NCBI RefSeq assembly: GCF_008727925.1
Contig: NZ_VTWT01000014.1
Location: 62,001-126,000 of the forward strand
Direction of reading: 5' to 3'
DNA: 64,000 nucleotides
From: Adhaeribacter soli
Lineage (GTDB): Bacteria > Bacteroidota > Bacteroidia > Cytophagales > Hymenobacteraceae
Position numbers and translations under genes: made by a program. The number at the start of each line of letters is the position of its first letter. Position 1 is the first letter of the stretch. A model generated the notes under the pieces. The model made no database searches and had not been told where the DNA came from. It worked only from the letters and a program-made list of their open reading frames with translations. This document shows positions 50,435 to 62,100 of this stretch, in pieces.

Positions 50435-51937
50435 TTACCGCACAATGGTTACCGGCACCTTATAGGCAGCGGTTTCGCCGGTTACATAAGTAACTTTTAA
50501 ATGAATATGGTAAACGCCATCGGAAACGTCTTTCCCATCCCATTCTTTGTCTCTTTGCTTGCTTTCGAAAATACGGACGCCCCAACGGTTAAACACCTGC
50601 AATTCGTAGGCAGTAGTAGCAGGCAGTTGCGGCCGGAAAGTATCGTTATGACCGTCGTTGTTCGGGGTGAAGATGTTGGGAATTTTTACTGCTACCGGAG
50701 CTGGTTCTTCTGCCACTACCACCCGCGCAAACACGGAATCGAGCGGGCAATTGGCGGCGGTTTTTACGGCAACTTTTACGTTGTAAATACCTTTAGCCCG
50801 GTAAGCATGTTTGGCTACCATCGTGCTTATCTGGTTTGGCGTGCCATCGCCAAAATTAAAATCACCGGTCAGGACTGCTCCCGGGCTTGCCGTTTGCAGG
50901 CGGAACGTAACGGTATCGCCAACTTTCGGGTTTTGAGGCGTAAAAGTGAGGCCAGCAGCTTTTTGCGTGGAGTCGCCATTTAAAATAATGATCTGGTCGG
51001 TAACCTGGCGGCAGCCGCTGGTAGCGCGAAGGGTAAGTTTTATGCGGGTAAAATCCTGCGGGCTTGGCGTATAGGTGGTATTTAAAGCATTCGGGTTACT
51101 GAATGTTCCCTTACCGCCACTCCATTCTACAACAACATTATTACCTCCGGCATTTGCGCCTGAAATAGCAATAGGACCCAGGTTTTTGCAAGCGAGCGTA
51201 ATATCCGGTCCGGCATTAACCGTAGCCGTAGCTGCCGGCCAGGTATTGGTTAAGCAGACTGGGCTGGAAACTGTCCAACCGGTTACATTCGTGGTGCGGT
51301 TATTCGGCCAGATGTTTGGTCCATTGGTAACGTTCGGGTTGTAGGTTCCGGTGGTTAAAGAATAACGGGCCAGGTTACCCGGCGCGCGCTCAAGCTTTTT
51401 CTTAAAAAGCGCATCGTTTACATTATCTACTTTCTGGCTGTTGTCATTACCTGCATCATAACCAATGCGGCCAATGGCATCTATTACCTGAAAAGGATCG
51501 GTCGGGGCCGGGTTGGAATTTCCGGTAGAAGTAAGCACCACAATGTCGTTGCCATTTACACCAAAGGTAAATGGCGCAAAATTATTTACACTGGCAGTAT
51601 TGCGGCAATTAGTATTAACATATGAATCGTTGCCAACCAGAATGGTGGCACAGGGTTGTAAGATGCCGCTCAGATTAGAAGTAGTAGTAGGCCCAGCCGC
51701 TAATGTAGCACCATTACCAAAAATCCTGAATTGGTACTTGCTTAAATCAACCGGGTTTGGCGTTGGGTTCCAGATTACTACACCTACACCCGATCCGCTG
51801 CTCCAATCCACGTATTTCACGATCATCAGGTTATCGGTCTGGGCTTGAACGGCCTGGTGCATACCGAAGAAACCTAAGACCACAAAAAGCACCCTCACCA
51901 GGCCCGTAAAAGGCGTAGTTAATTTACCAAAATTCAT
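50435..51937 (-). CDS. Secreted lamin-tail/PKD protein with CHU_C (type B T9SS) domain
   Basis: A 500-residue exported protein. Signal peptide about 1-32 (ending VQAQ). Residues about 35-185 resemble a lamin-tail domain (MIVKYVDWSSGSGVGVVIWNPTPNPVDLSKYQFRIFGNG). An Ig-like region follows, then a PKD domain (about 320-395; TGDFNFGDGTPNQISTMVAKHAYRAKGIYNVKV) and a gliding-motility-associated CHU_C domain (about 415-500): IPNIFTPNNDGHNDTFRPQLP, LQVFNRWGVRIFES, WDGKDVSDGVYHIHLKV. CHU_C is the type B T9SS signal, so the protein should be exported through T9SS and may attach to the surface. A calcium-binding or adhesive role is only a possibility. Confidence 0.88.
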   Translation of the reverse strand: MNFGKLTTPFTGLVRVLFVVLGFFGMHQAVQAQTDNLMIVKYVDWSSGSGVGVVIWNPTPNPVDLSKYQFRIFGNGATLAAGPTTTSNLSGILQPCATILVGNDSYVNTNCRNTASVNNFAPFTFGVNGNDIVVLTSTGNSNPAPTDPFQVIDAIGRIGYDAGNDNSQKVDNVNDALFKKKLERAPGNLARYSLTTGTYNPNVTNGPNIWPNNRTTNVTGWTVSSPVCLTNTWPAATATVNAGPDITLACKNLGPIAISGANAGGNNVVVEWSGGKGTFSNPNALNTTYTPSPQDFTRIKLTLRATSGCRQVTDQIIILNGDSTQKAAGLTFTPQNPKVGDTVTFRLQTASPGAVLTGDFNFGDGTPNQISTMVAKHAYRAKGIYNVKVAVKTAANCPLDSVFARVVVAEEPAPVAVKIPNIFTPNNDGHNDTFRPQLPATTAYELQVFNRWGVRIFESKQRDKEWDGKDVSDGVYHIHLKVTYVTGETAAYKVPVTIVR

Positions 51938-52075
51938 AAAAGCTTTATTTATTGATTACTAAACTATTTAACAGATTAAAAATTACCGGAGTTTGGCTTG
52001 GTGTGAGTTTAGGCGCCGACTAAAGCCGGTTAAGAGCAGAAATTATTTCGGGCTACAAATATAACAAAAATGATC

Positions 52076-52837
52076 TCAAAATATGTTTATTCTATATGTT
52101 TTCATTTCGTTATCTAATTTTTTCGAGCCGGGGCACATCCGTTCGAGCAAAGCCCAGAACTTTGGTCCGTGATTTTTCTCCGTAATATGAGCCAGTTCGT
52201 GCAGGATCACGTAATCGCGAAGCTGTTCGGGCAGGCGCATTAAGTGCAGGTTCAGGTTAATGTTGTTGGTATGCGAACAACTTCCCCAGCGGGTACTTGC
52301 TTTTTTAATGGTAACTTTTCCGTAGCGAAGGTTAAATCTTTGGGCCCAGAACGCTACCCTTTCCGGCAGGAAAAATTTGGCCTCGCGGCGGTAGGTTTCT
52401 TCCAGTACATAGCGAATGGCATGCTGTATTTCCGGATCGGCAACTTGTTTGAATTCGGGATAACGCACTTCTACCAGGCCCGGCCGGAAAAAAGCTTTGG
52501 TTTCCGGCTTGGCGTGGGCTACCAGTTTCAGTTCGTGGGCAAAGGTGCGGTAAACAGTGGTTTCGGTAAAAATGGTTTGCCGGTTTTCCTGTTTCGCTAT
52601 TTTCTGCTGGTGGTGCCGGATCCAGTCGGCTTTTTCGAGCACAAAGGCCTCGGCTTTATCGAAGCTGCCGCGCAAAGGCAAGGAAACCCGTACTCCTTTT
52701 TCGGGCCGGATGCTGATGCGCATGTATTTGGCTTTCGGGCTTTTTTCGAGCAACACCGCGCCAATGCCATCGATGTGCAACTGAACAGATCTTAAAGGAG
52801 GAGAAACAGGCACTGCAAAAACTATAATGAGCTGCAA
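52076..52837 (-). CDS. YgjP-like zinc metallopeptidase (SprT/M48-like)
   Basis: A 253-residue protein of the YgjP/DUF45 family. The zinc site is HELAHITEKNHGPKFW (HExxH with the third histidine 9 residues on), preceded by ASTRWGSCSHTNNINLNLHLMRLP, both typical of the family. The N-terminal part, KAKYMRISIRPEKGVRVSLPL and EKADWIRHHQQKI, is also conserved. It has no signal peptide, and its first 15 residues are less certain; ATG at the open end was used. Substrate unknown. Confidence 0.92.
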   Translation of the reverse strand: MQLIIVFAVPVSPPLRSVQLHIDGIGAVLLEKSPKAKYMRISIRPEKGVRVSLPLRGSFDKAEAFVLEKADWIRHHQQKIAKQENRQTIFTETTVYRTFAHELKLVAHAKPETKAFFRPGLVEVRYPEFKQVADPEIQHAIRYVLEETYRREAKFFLPERVAFWAQRFNLRYGKVTIKKASTRWGSCSHTNNINLNLHLMRLPEQLRDYVILHELAHITEKNHGPKFWALLERMCPGSKKLDNEMKTYRINIF

Positions 52838-52986
52838 AGATAGGAATTACGCCTGGGTTTCCGCCTTCCTTAATTTTATTTTCCTGAAAACCAGCTCCAA
52901 ACAGTAGTTGCCTTAAAAATAGCTGGGACCTTCCTGTTTGGGTTTGAAATTTTATTTTATGACCGGTTCACCAGCACTTCTGAAAT

Positions 52987-53016
52987 AAAAAAAGCCGGTA
53001 CTTAAAAAGCACCGGC
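52987..53016 (-). terminator. Terminator of the YkvA-like gene
   Basis: GCCGGT and ACCGGC with an inner CTT/AAG pair form a stem loop followed by seven T on the minus strand, about 40 bases after the stop. Confidence 0.75.
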
Positions 53017-53055
53017 CGTTACGCTTAAAATCGGCAGATTTAAGAGCGAAGGTCT

Positions 53056-53808
53056 TTAGCGAACATTCCCGCCTGCGGTATAATCGTCGTGGTTTTTACT
53101 GGGAATCCGGGTGCTGTCGGTAGTGGAGGCGCGCACGTTCGGTTCGCCGGAACCGGAAGAGGCGGCCCGTTTGGTGGCATGTTCTTCAGTTGGGTGTTCT
53201 TCTATGGGGTTCTTCTTGGCTGGAATATGTTTTACTTCGTGCGGCTCCGGCGTCTGGCTTTCTTTTCCGGAAGCAGCCGCCCCCCCGGTGTGTTTTTTTG
53301 CGCTGGTATTCTTCGCTTCAATGGAATGACCTTTGGCATCGGGGCCGCCGGTAGCCAGGGCATTCCGGGAAATATTCTGCGACACGCTGCCGGCAGCTTC
53401 CCATTCGGCAAACCTGTTCATTTCGCCTTTAATGCTGGTCATGAACCAGGCCAGCAAACTAACATCGTCGAGCAAGCCCAGCACCGGAATAAAATCGGGC
53501 ACAAAATCGATCGGAGTCAGAAAGTAAAGCAGCACCGCTACGCCCCCTACCAGGGTTGGGGTTGGGATACCGTGATAATCGCCGGTTACCGAGGCTCTGA
53601 TCATACGGGAAAGGATTTGCAGGTTTTCCCATACATCCTGAGCAATGGCACCGAAATCTTTCTTTTCGCTGGCTTTTTTGTAGGCGTCGTTCAGGAGCTG
53701 CTTAATGCGGAGGGGCTTCTTTATGTATTCCTCGGCCCGCTTTACAATTGCTTTAAATAAAGGGGAAGAAGCAATTGTTTTGCCCTGTTGGTTTGGTTGG
53801 CTTTCCAT
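53056..53808 (-). CDS. YkvA/DUF1232-like membrane-associated protein
   Basis: A 250-residue protein. Helical N-terminus (FKAIVKRAEEYIKKPLRIKQLLNDAYKKASEK), then the YkvA core about 70-130: TPTLVGGVAVLLYFLTPIDFVPDFIPVLGLLDDVSLLAWFMTSIKGEMNRF, with the conserved DFxPDxIPxxGxxDD motif and two hydrophobic helices. Residues from about 150 are low-complexity, Thr/Glu/His/Lys-rich, and probably disordered; shorter relatives lack them. YkvA function is unknown. Not part of an obvious operon. Confidence 0.85.
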   Translation of the reverse strand: MESQPNQQGKTIASSPLFKAIVKRAEEYIKKPLRIKQLLNDAYKKASEKKDFGAIAQDVWENLQILSRMIRASVTGDYHGIPTPTLVGGVAVLLYFLTPIDFVPDFIPVLGLLDDVSLLAWFMTSIKGEMNRFAEWEAAGSVSQNISRNALATGGPDAKGHSIEAKNTSAKKHTGGAAASGKESQTPEPHEVKHIPAKKNPIEEHPTEEHATKRAASSGSGEPNVRASTTDSTRIPSKNHDDYTAGGNVR

Positions 53809-54018
53809 GGTTAATCGTTAATTAATAATTCAGGAGTTGAAGTTTGTCTGAACCAGTGCGGAAGAAGGCTTTTACAGCGGAAGAACAAGTGAAGAAAGTA
53901 GGTTTCCGGGAAAAAAGCATACCGTTTTGGCGTCATGACATATACTATTTCAGGCCCAAATTGTTTTACAAATGTAGCAGGACCTGGCACTTTTAAAACT
54001 ATATATTTAACCTGAAAT

Positions 54019-54062
54019 AAAAAAGTCCGGCCGGGTTGTTTAAAACCTGGCCGGACTTTTTT
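54019..54062 (-). terminator. Terminator of the NlpC/P60 gene
   Basis: A long stem with AAAAAAGTCCGGCC paired with GGCCGGACTTTTTT, and the T run on the minus strand, 27 bases after the stop codon. Confidence 0.88.
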
Positions 54063-54088
54063 CCGGAAAACACTATCGTTTTTTAAAT

Positions 54089-54709
54089 TTAATTTACGCG
54101 GCCGGCCGCATAGTAATTGCGCTGGTAATAAGGCTGCCGCAACGAGCTGATCATTACGCCGCCGTTGGTTGCCGAATGCACAAATTTGCCGTCTTTCAGG
54201 TAAATGCCTACGTGGTAAATCGGTTGCTTAGGCGAACGGCGGAAGAAAACCAGATCGCCGGTGCGCACGCTGTCTTTTTTAATGCGCTGTACATCCTGGA
54301 ACATAGACCGGGAACTCCGGCTTAAGTTAATGCCGTAAACCTGCCGGTAAACCGCCGTTACGAAGCCCGAGCAATCCGTCCCCTTTTTCGAGCTTGAACC
54401 GCTACGGTATGGGGTTCCGATCCATTCGCTTACCGTTTCTAAAAGTTCTTTGTCTTCGGAATAGTCGAATTTAACGGCGAAGTTCTGGGAGTGATATTTA
54501 TAGATTAAAGAATCTTTATAAGTAATGGGATGGGAAGTTTTGGCAAAAGGGTTGGCGGCATCATTTCCGTCGAGGGCAAACGGTACAAAAGAAGCGCTTT
54601 CGAATACCGGATTTTGAGTTTCTTCTGGGGCAGCTTCCGGTTTCACTTCATAGAAATAAGATAAGGCCAGGGCAACTGCAGCAAAAATGCACAAAATACT
54701 ATTTTTCAT
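54089..54709 (-). CDS. NlpC/P60 (C40) cell-wall peptidase
   Basis: A 206-residue secreted protein with a short signal peptide (about 1-18). Residues about 90-206 form the NlpC/P60 domain: IGTPYRSGSSSKKGTDCSGFVTAVYRQVYG carries the catalytic Cys in TDCSGF, GDLVFFRR, and YHVGIYLKDGKFVHSATNGGV gives the catalytic His. Family members cut gamma-D-Glu-diamino acid links in peptidoglycan. The first 70 residues beyond the signal peptide have no known domain. Its neighbours are unrelated. Confidence 0.94.
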   Translation of the reverse strand: MKNSILCIFAAVALALSYFYEVKPEAAPEETQNPVFESASFVPFALDGNDAANPFAKTSHPITYKDSLIYKYHSQNFAVKFDYSEDKELLETVSEWIGTPYRSGSSSKKGTDCSGFVTAVYRQVYGINLSRSSRSMFQDVQRIKKDSVRTGDLVFFRRSPKQPIYHVGIYLKDGKFVHSATNGGVMISSLRQPYYQRNYYAAGRVN

Positions 54710-55008
54710 TCCTTGTTAAATTGGTAAAACATCCTGCCCGGGTCCTTATAACCTTGGGTAGCTTTTACTTATTTATTATTTTTCCGAGGTTTAAAACCTG
54801 CGAAAACAGCCCGGGAAAGCAATTTTTCAGAAAATTATTTCCCGGCGAATAAGTAAATTTAGGTACAAACTGCCAAAAGACCAAATATTTAGATATATCA
54901 AGATGCTATATCCCAGGTAAAATTCTATTTATAAGGCTTTAATGCAAAACCAAACTTCATAATTTCAGTACAACTTAAAACAGGATTTAACCTATTTACC
55001 TTACCCGA

Positions 55009-55371
55009 ATGCGGCAGAAAATTGAAGCAGCCGGCGCCCGGATCGTCGAAAATTCCCTTTTAGCCCGGATCGCCCGCCTGGTGCTGAAAAGCCCGAACGT
55101 AGCCATGGTTTTTGGAAAGCAGATCCATTTAAGCGGCGTAAGTACGGAAACCTTTCTGGAGGATACCTATTGGGTAGAGCACGAACTTTGCCACATCGAA
55201 CAATACCGTTCGCACGGCACCCTGCGGTTTCTGGGTTTGTATCTGCTGGAGTCGTTCCGAAAAGGCTATTATGAAAATAGATTTGAAGTGGAGGCCCGAA
55301 GGCTGGGCCGCGAACGAGCGCTTGCCGCCGGTAAAGCCCCCCAAAGAGAGGAAACCGGAAAAAAGGTTTAA
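55009..55371 (+). CDS. Small HELCH-containing protein of unknown function
   Basis: A 120-residue protein. Its most conserved-looking part is YWVEHELCHIEQYRSHGTLRFLGLYLLESFRKGYYENRFEVEARRLG; HELCH matches the HExxH zinc motif with a following E in FEVEA. Similar short proteins occur in Bacteroidota and are annotated as DUF4157-like or eCIS-core-like in some cases, but I cannot confirm that. No signal peptide. The C-terminal 20 residues are polar. It lies 73 bases before the thioesterase gene but ends at its own terminator. Confidence 0.7.
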   Translation: MRQKIEAAGARIVENSLLARIARLVLKSPNVAMVFGKQIHLSGVSTETFLEDTYWVEHELCHIEQYRSHGTLRFLGLYLLESFRKGYYENRFEVEARRLGRERALAAGKAPQREETGKKV

Positions 55372-55385
55372 TTTGCTTCCCGGAT

Positions 55386-55414
55386 CCGGCAGGCAGTTTG
55401 CCGGTTTTTGTTTT
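55386..55414 (+). terminator. Terminator of the HELCH gene
   Basis: CCGGCA and TGCCGG with a 7-base loop, then five T and TTTT a little further on. Confidence 0.65.
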
Positions 55415-55444
55415 AATCTAAAGCCCTAATTTTTTTTAATTAAT

Positions 55445-55963
55445 ATGAAAAACGGCACCCCGTTGGTAAAGACCCCGGAAAGCTCCTACGTCATTAAGTT
55501 TCAGGACTGTGACCCTTTAGGCCACCTGAACAATGTGCGTTACCTGGATATTTTCCTGAATGCCCGCGAAGAGCACACCATGCAGCACTACGCCCTGAAC
55601 CTGATGCAGTTACTTCAACAGCACCGCACCGCCTGGGTCGTTACCAATCACCAGATCGCCTACATCCGCCCGTCGAACCACGGCAAAACGGTGCATATCC
55701 AAACCCGCATCATTCATTTCGATAATTCTACCATCGTTGTCGAAAGCGTGATGCTTAACGAAAGCCGCTCCAAATTAAAAGCAGTGCTCTGGACCACTTA
55801 CCGCTATATCAGCACCGAAACCGGCCGCCCCACCGACCATTCCGACGACCTGATGGACCTGCTGGAGCAGTTAGACGACGATGCCATTTATTACGATCCG
55901 GACGGCTTTCAGGAGCGGATCAAGCGCCTGAGCAAACAACTGAAAGAAACCCAGGAAGATTAA
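55445..55963 (+). CDS. Hotdog-fold acyl-CoA thioesterase
   Basis: A 172-residue thioesterase of the 4-hydroxybenzoyl-CoA/FcbC-like family. Signature VIKFQDCDPLGHLNNVRYLDIFLNAREEH (Asp in FQDCDPLGHLNN is the catalytic region), VVTNHQIAYIRPSNHGKTVHIQTRI, IVVESVMLNESRSKLKAVLWTTYRYI. It probably hydrolyses acyl-CoA of unknown chain in the cytoplasm. The last 40 residues (LMDLLEQLDDDAIYYD ... SKQLKETQED) extend past the core. Confidence 0.92.
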   Translation: MKNGTPLVKTPESSYVIKFQDCDPLGHLNNVRYLDIFLNAREEHTMQHYALNLMQLLQQHRTAWVVTNHQIAYIRPSNHGKTVHIQTRIIHFDNSTIVVESVMLNESRSKLKAVLWTTYRYISTETGRPTDHSDDLMDLLEQLDDDAIYYDPDGFQERIKRLSKQLKETQED

Positions 55964-56100
55964 GGACAAGACATTGGTATCTGGATATTGGTATCTGGAC
56001 AAAAACACGCATTATCTAATAATTCAGCTGACTACATGCTTTAATTTCCCTCCGAATTAAGCGGTTGCTCAGGCCTTGATACTTAATTTTGCTGAAAAAC

Positions 56101-56135
56101 AAAAAAGCCGCCCCACTTACCGGGACGGCTTTTTT
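56101..56135 (-). terminator. Terminator of the second SBBP gene
   Basis: AAAAAAGCCG paired with CGGCTTTTTT, one internal mismatch, just beyond the stop codon of the second SBBP gene. Confidence 0.75.
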
Positions 56136-56154
56136 ACGCTTAAACGATAACGTT

Positions 56155-59100
56155 TTATTCTACTATTACTTTTCTGGTAATTACCTGCTGGTCGGCTTTG
56201 ATCTGAAGCAGGTAAATTCCTTTAGCAGCTTTCAGTTCTATGTTTTCTGTGATGTTGCCGCTATTGGCTTTCACCTGCTTCTGCAGGATCGTTTTACCGG
56301 TCAGATCAGTAATGATCAATTCAGCAGAAGAAGCTTTCAGGCCGGAGAGCTGCAACTGGAACTTACCGTTGCTTGGGTTCGGATAGAGTTTTACTTCCAT
56401 TCCTTTTGCTGTCTCGGGAACTCCGCTTATTCTGGCTCCTACGTGCAGTACAAAGCGGTTAGCTGTGCTTCCGCCTGCATGTGAGAAGGAGTAGATAGTA
56501 GCAGGCGTAAGCAGTTGCATGGTATTTAACTGCTTATCCTCTAATTGTAACTGAAACTGGTTTAAGAGCTGTTCAACTTTTAACTGATATGTACCGACTG
56601 TCCCTTCCACTACCAAAGGAATTAGTTGCGGAGTTGCTGAATAACCCAGGCCGTTGATGGAAAGCGGGGAAGTACCGGCTTGAGTAAATACCCTAACAGC
56701 TCCCATCGGCAAAGAAAAAGCATCAAAACTATTGTCCATACCAGCGGTTGCCCCTTGCTCTAAGTAAACGAATGCTTCATCCTGCTGCTGTCCCTTGGAA
56801 GCGGAAAGCTGCAGCAAGGGTCTGGTTTCAGTGCTTCTGTGGAAAGAAGGGTTCTGGTAAGAAGTAAGTCTTGCCGCATTGGTAAAACTGAAGGAAGCTA
56901 CTGGAGCAGTGGTGCGCACAAAGAAAGCCTGCATGGCTGGAATTACGCCTCCGGTTAAAGATCCTACTCCATTCACGTAAGCAGCATAGGATCCGTTGTA
57001 AGCAGAAGAAGATCTAAAGGCATAAACCGCATCCATCATGCCGGAAGGAACAGTAATATTATCCCAGTCTATTGGAGCAGGATAAGGATTACCCAGTAAA
57101 TGCCACCCTGATTCAGTTGTTGCTCCTCTGCCAAGACCTGTAACCGTTACTGTGCCGTTGTTCAGCGTACCGGTAAAGTCTACCGTTCTGGATGCAGCAA
57201 TGTTTACTGAATAGCCTCTGCCAGGAGTTAAAGCCGAAGAAAGGGAAGCAGGAGATTCCCAGCCGAAGCCGAAGTCCTGGAACCTGGCACTGTCATTATT
57301 CAGTCTGCTTTGGTTGTAAGCTAACACGTTAGGGAAAGGGCGGACCGTCCCAGGCTTGACAGCCGTATTGTAGGCTGGGTTTACTACCGGAGTGAAACCT
57401 GCAGTAGCAAAGTCACTCACTGTAGTAGCAGTAACCGGAGAAGCGAAGTGCCGGTAACCTGCTCCTGCATTCAAAGCCGGGTTGATGTAGCGTTGCATTT
57501 TAGCCGTACCATTCACAACACCTCCATTATTCACTACCATAGCGGTACCTGTGGCATTGGAAAGCAAGGTAAAGGTGTTGCCGTTGGTAGCTAAGTTACC
57601 ATTTAAAGTAAGCACGCGCTGAACCGAAACAGGACCGGCTAAACTAGCGCCGGCTGAGCTGATGGTAAGATCATGGAAAGTGGAAGGGTTTGTTCCGCCG
57701 ATCACCTGCACTATCGAGCCCGAGAAAGTAGCAGAACCGCCCGTAGCTGTGAAGGTGCCGTTGTTGGTAAAGTCTTCTTTTACTTCCAAGGTTCCGCCGT
57801 TTATCGTTAAGCTCGCTCCTGAAGCAATGGTCAGGTCTTTAGCAGTTGCCGTACCGGAAGAAATAACCGGGTAACGCGACAATCCTGCCGGAATGGTGAC
57901 ATCGCTGGTGGCCGAAGGAACTGCATTCCCGCTCCAGTTAGAAGCCACGTTCCAATCTGTGGAAGTGGCGCCTGTCCAGGTGAAGCTGCATGGGTTTACC
58001 GTTACTGTGGTTTGGGTGCGGGAACTGGCACAGCCATTAGTCCAGACACCAACCCAGTAACTAGTTGTGGCATTTAAAACCGGAGTAGTAAAGGAAGTAC
58101 CAGTATGGACATCCACGGAGCTGGCAGCGCTCGTAAACCAGCGGTAAATACTACCAGGTGCTCCGCCGGAAGCAGTAAGGGTAGCGGTTCCGGAGCAGTT
58201 TACAGTGGCACTAGTTACCGTTGGCGCCGGCACCGTAGTAAAATTAACCGAGGCAGTAGCCTGGGAAGAGCAGCCGGTTGCGAGATCGGTTAAGGTAACA
58301 GTGTAGGTTGTATTGGCAGTTACATTCGTTACTCTTGGATTAGCTACGGTGGTACTACTCAGACCGGTGGCCGGAGACCAGGAATACGAGTATTGCGGGT
58401 TAAGGGCAACCGGGAAATCAAGGATCATATTGCCGTTGCAATTATTAGAAGCACCTGCAAAATCGACTTGTACCCGCATCCGCGTTACGATATTATAACC
58501 GGCAGGTACAATAAAATTATCATTTACGAAGGTATAAGGGGCTCCATAAACAGGAATCTGGCCGGAGAACATTTGTTCTGTAAAATCATCAAAGACACCA
58601 TCCTGATCTAAGTCGATAAAAATTCTCAGATCCCCATAACTGTAATATGGTGAAGGTACTTCAACCGAAAAATCGAATGGCACCACCCGGTTTTCCGTTA
58701 AAACTATTGGCGCAAGGGTTTGGGTATAATTATAATAACTCTGAGTAGCAGGCACCGGGTTTAACGTTTGTGAGTTTAAACCAAACTGAACGCTAAGCGG
58801 AGTATTTGTGACAGATGGCGCACAGTACGTAGCGGTTCCTGTGGCACCGGTATAAGCTGCCAGCCGAACGGGGGAACCAGGACAAATCGCGCCAGTATTA
58901 GCGGCTGCCGAGGCTCCTAATGCCTCCTTTATATTAAGATCCACGCCATTATTCGTTCCGGTGGTGGCCGGATTAGAAGCGACTACTCTTATTCTGTAAC
59001 CGGTTCCGGCAGCGGCACTGGCCGGAATAGTTGCCTGAATGGTACCTGAGTTGGTTCCGGCAAGGGTTCCGATTGCTACCGGATTGGCAAAAGAACCTGA

Positions 59101-62100
59101 AGCATTACTGAGCTGCGCGGTAAAGGTATTCCCGGCAGCAAAAGCACCGGTGGTGGTGAAAGGTACAATAACCGCAGCTCCTGCACACATACTTAAAGGC
59201 GAGATACTGCCGGTTGCAATGGTAGGGGCAGGCGGAACACCCAGCATGCCGGTAAACATGCTAAAACCACCGGAACCCGGCAGAGTAATACTTCCCAGAG
59301 TCATGGTTCCGAGATAATGTCCGGTTACGTAGGCATTTCCGGTTCCGTCCACGCCAATTCCTTCCGCAGTTGGCAAAGCAAAACCCGAACCACCACCATT
59401 CTGGGCCCAGATCACATTTCCGGATGAATTGTATTTTGCTACAAACACATCGTTCGCCTGAGCGGAAACCAAGGCAATGCCCCCGAAATCAGCTTCTCCC
59501 GAGAAGGCCCCTGTAAGGTAAAGGTTTCCGGATTGATCCAGTACAATTCCTTTGCTTTCCCGGCTTTTTGCTTCTCTTGCCCAGATTAAGCTTCCGCTTG
59601 AATTATACTTAGTAATAAAAGTATTGCCGTCAGCGCTCAGGGTTGCGCTCTCAAAGGTAGCCGGCCCAACATACCTGCCTGTAATAAAAGAGCTACCGCT
59701 GTTATCTACCGTAATGGCTAAGCCGGCATCGCCGTTACCAGTATCAACCCCTCCCGCTTTACGCGCCCAAGCTATATTCCCAGATCCATCTATTTTTACC
59801 AGGAAAGCATCCTGATTACCACTACTGGTGAATGTTGTACTCCCAAAGGTTGCTGTGCCTTCAAAAGCACCCGTTATATAGCTGTTTCCGGTGCCATCCA
59901 CTGCAATGGCCCGGCTTTCATCCCAACCAGATCCGCCAACTTTCCGGCTCCAGAGGATAGTGCCGGCTGCATTATATTTTACTATGAAAGCATCTCTGCT
60001 GCCGCTGCCTGTAAGGGTGGTGCCTGAAAAAGTTGCCGAGCCTTCTATCGAGCCGGTAGCCAATACGTTACCCGTGGCATCTACAGCTATGCTAAAACCT
60101 GCGTCATTTCCGGAACTGCCGCCGCCTCTTACCCAAAGGAAATTTCCGGCAGCATCTAATTTTGCTACAAAAACATCGAGGTTCCCGGTGCTTGTAAGCG
60201 TGGTTCCGCCAAAAGTGGCGCTGCCCTGGAATTGGCCCGTAATAAAGATATTTCCGCTTCCATCTATAGCAATACCCCGACCATTATCGCTACCGGAACC
60301 GCCAGCCTTTTGTGCCCACAGTACATTACCGGCAGCATCAAGTTTAAGTACTACTATATCTGTAGAACCACTACTGGTAAGGGAATAACTGCCAAAAGTG
60401 CCTGTGCTATTAAAATTTCCGGTCACATAACTGTTGCCTGCTCCATCGGTGGCGATACTATACCCTCTTATATCTGAACCGCCCGTGCTTCTTGTCCCCC
60501 AGGCCCAATCGGGAGTGCTGGTTGCCTGAACATACACCTTTACAGCAGCACTTGCCTGACAACTTCCGTTTGAAGCCGTTACGGTATAGGTTTTGGTGCC
60601 CGTGGATGATGGGGTAGCTGTAACACTTGTACCGGTTGCTTTATTTAAGTTCGGTCCTACCCAGGAATAAGTGGTACCTGGTTCCGGGGAAGGAACGGAG
60701 AGCGTAACAGTTCCTCCCTGCTTAAAACTTTGCGGCAAAGCGCTTGCTGTAACCGAGGGCGTTACCTGCGATGAAATAGTAAGATTATTCCCATTATCTG
60801 TACCAACAACTGCAGGGGCATTGGCAACTACCCGAACCCGATAAGCAGTACCTGCAGGCAAACCGGCAGGAAGCGTAACCGGGATAGTGCCGGAAGAAGT
60901 ACCGCTCAGATAACCAATATAATAAGGGCTTGCAAATGAACCAAGTTCATCAGAAAGTTCTACTTCGAAAGCATTGCCACTATTAAAGGTTCCTGAAATT
61001 GTAAAAGGAACATTAAACGTTGCTTCCTGGCAGAATTGAGTTGGGCTTATGGTTCCGGTAGTAATGCCTGTTACAGCCGCAAGCTGTGCCACAAACAACT
61101 CCGTACCTCCGCTCTCGAGCGTAATATTACCAAAAGAAGCGCTGCCGGTAAAATAACCAGTAACATTAACCTTTCCTGCCCCATCTGCGGCAATCCCTGC
61201 GCCACGGTCGTCGTTAGCACTACCGGTCTTTACCGCCCAGAGCGCATTCCCCGTGGCGTCAAATTTCGCTACAAACGCATCGAAGCTCCCGCTACTGGTA
61301 AGCGTTGTACTGCCAAAAGTAGCATTCCCCTGAAATTGCCCGGTTACGTAACTGTTCCCGGAGCCATCGAAAGCTACCCCGTAACCCTGATCATAATTGG
61401 CTCCGCCGCTTTTCTGAGCCCAGAGTACATTACCAGCAGCATCGAACTTTACAATAAAAACATCATCGCTTCCGCTATTAGTAACGGTAGCACTTCCAAA
61501 AGTAGCATTAGCCGAAAAATTACCGGTTACATAACAATTTCCGGCTCCGTCTACAGCTACTGCCTGGGCATAGTCACTGCCAAAACCTCCTCCCTTCCGG
61601 ACCCAAATCACATTGCCCGACGGATCATATTTTACCAGGCACATATCGGTATTAAAGCTTCCGGTACCAGTAAGCGTGGTGCCGCTAAAAGTTGCGCTGC
61701 TATAGAAAAAACCCGTCATATAGCAATTACCGGCGCCGTCTACGCCTATGCCGGTTCCATTATCCTCGCCGGTACCGCCCCCTTGCCGCGCCCATTGCAG
61801 GGTTCCGGCAGCGTCGTATTTCGCAATAAAAATATCATTGCTTCCCCGGCTGGTAAAAGAGGAACTGCCAAAGGTTGCATTGCCGGAAAAATAACCGGTT
61901 ATATAGCTGTTTCCGGAACCATCCAACGCGATGGCCGTCCCATAATCCCATTCAGTACCGCCTCCCGTTTTTCGCACCCATAACAAATTGCCGTTAGCAT
62001 CATATTTCGCTACAAAAACATCTGAATTGCCGCTACTGGTAAGCGTGGTACTTCCAAAGGTTGCAGTGCCTGAGAAATAACCAATAACGTAGCTGTTTCC

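Noticed and set aside
61036-61983. A 315-codon plus-strand open frame opposite the second SBBP gene
   Set aside because: It only mirrors the SBBP repeats and has no ribosome-binding site or recognisable domain.
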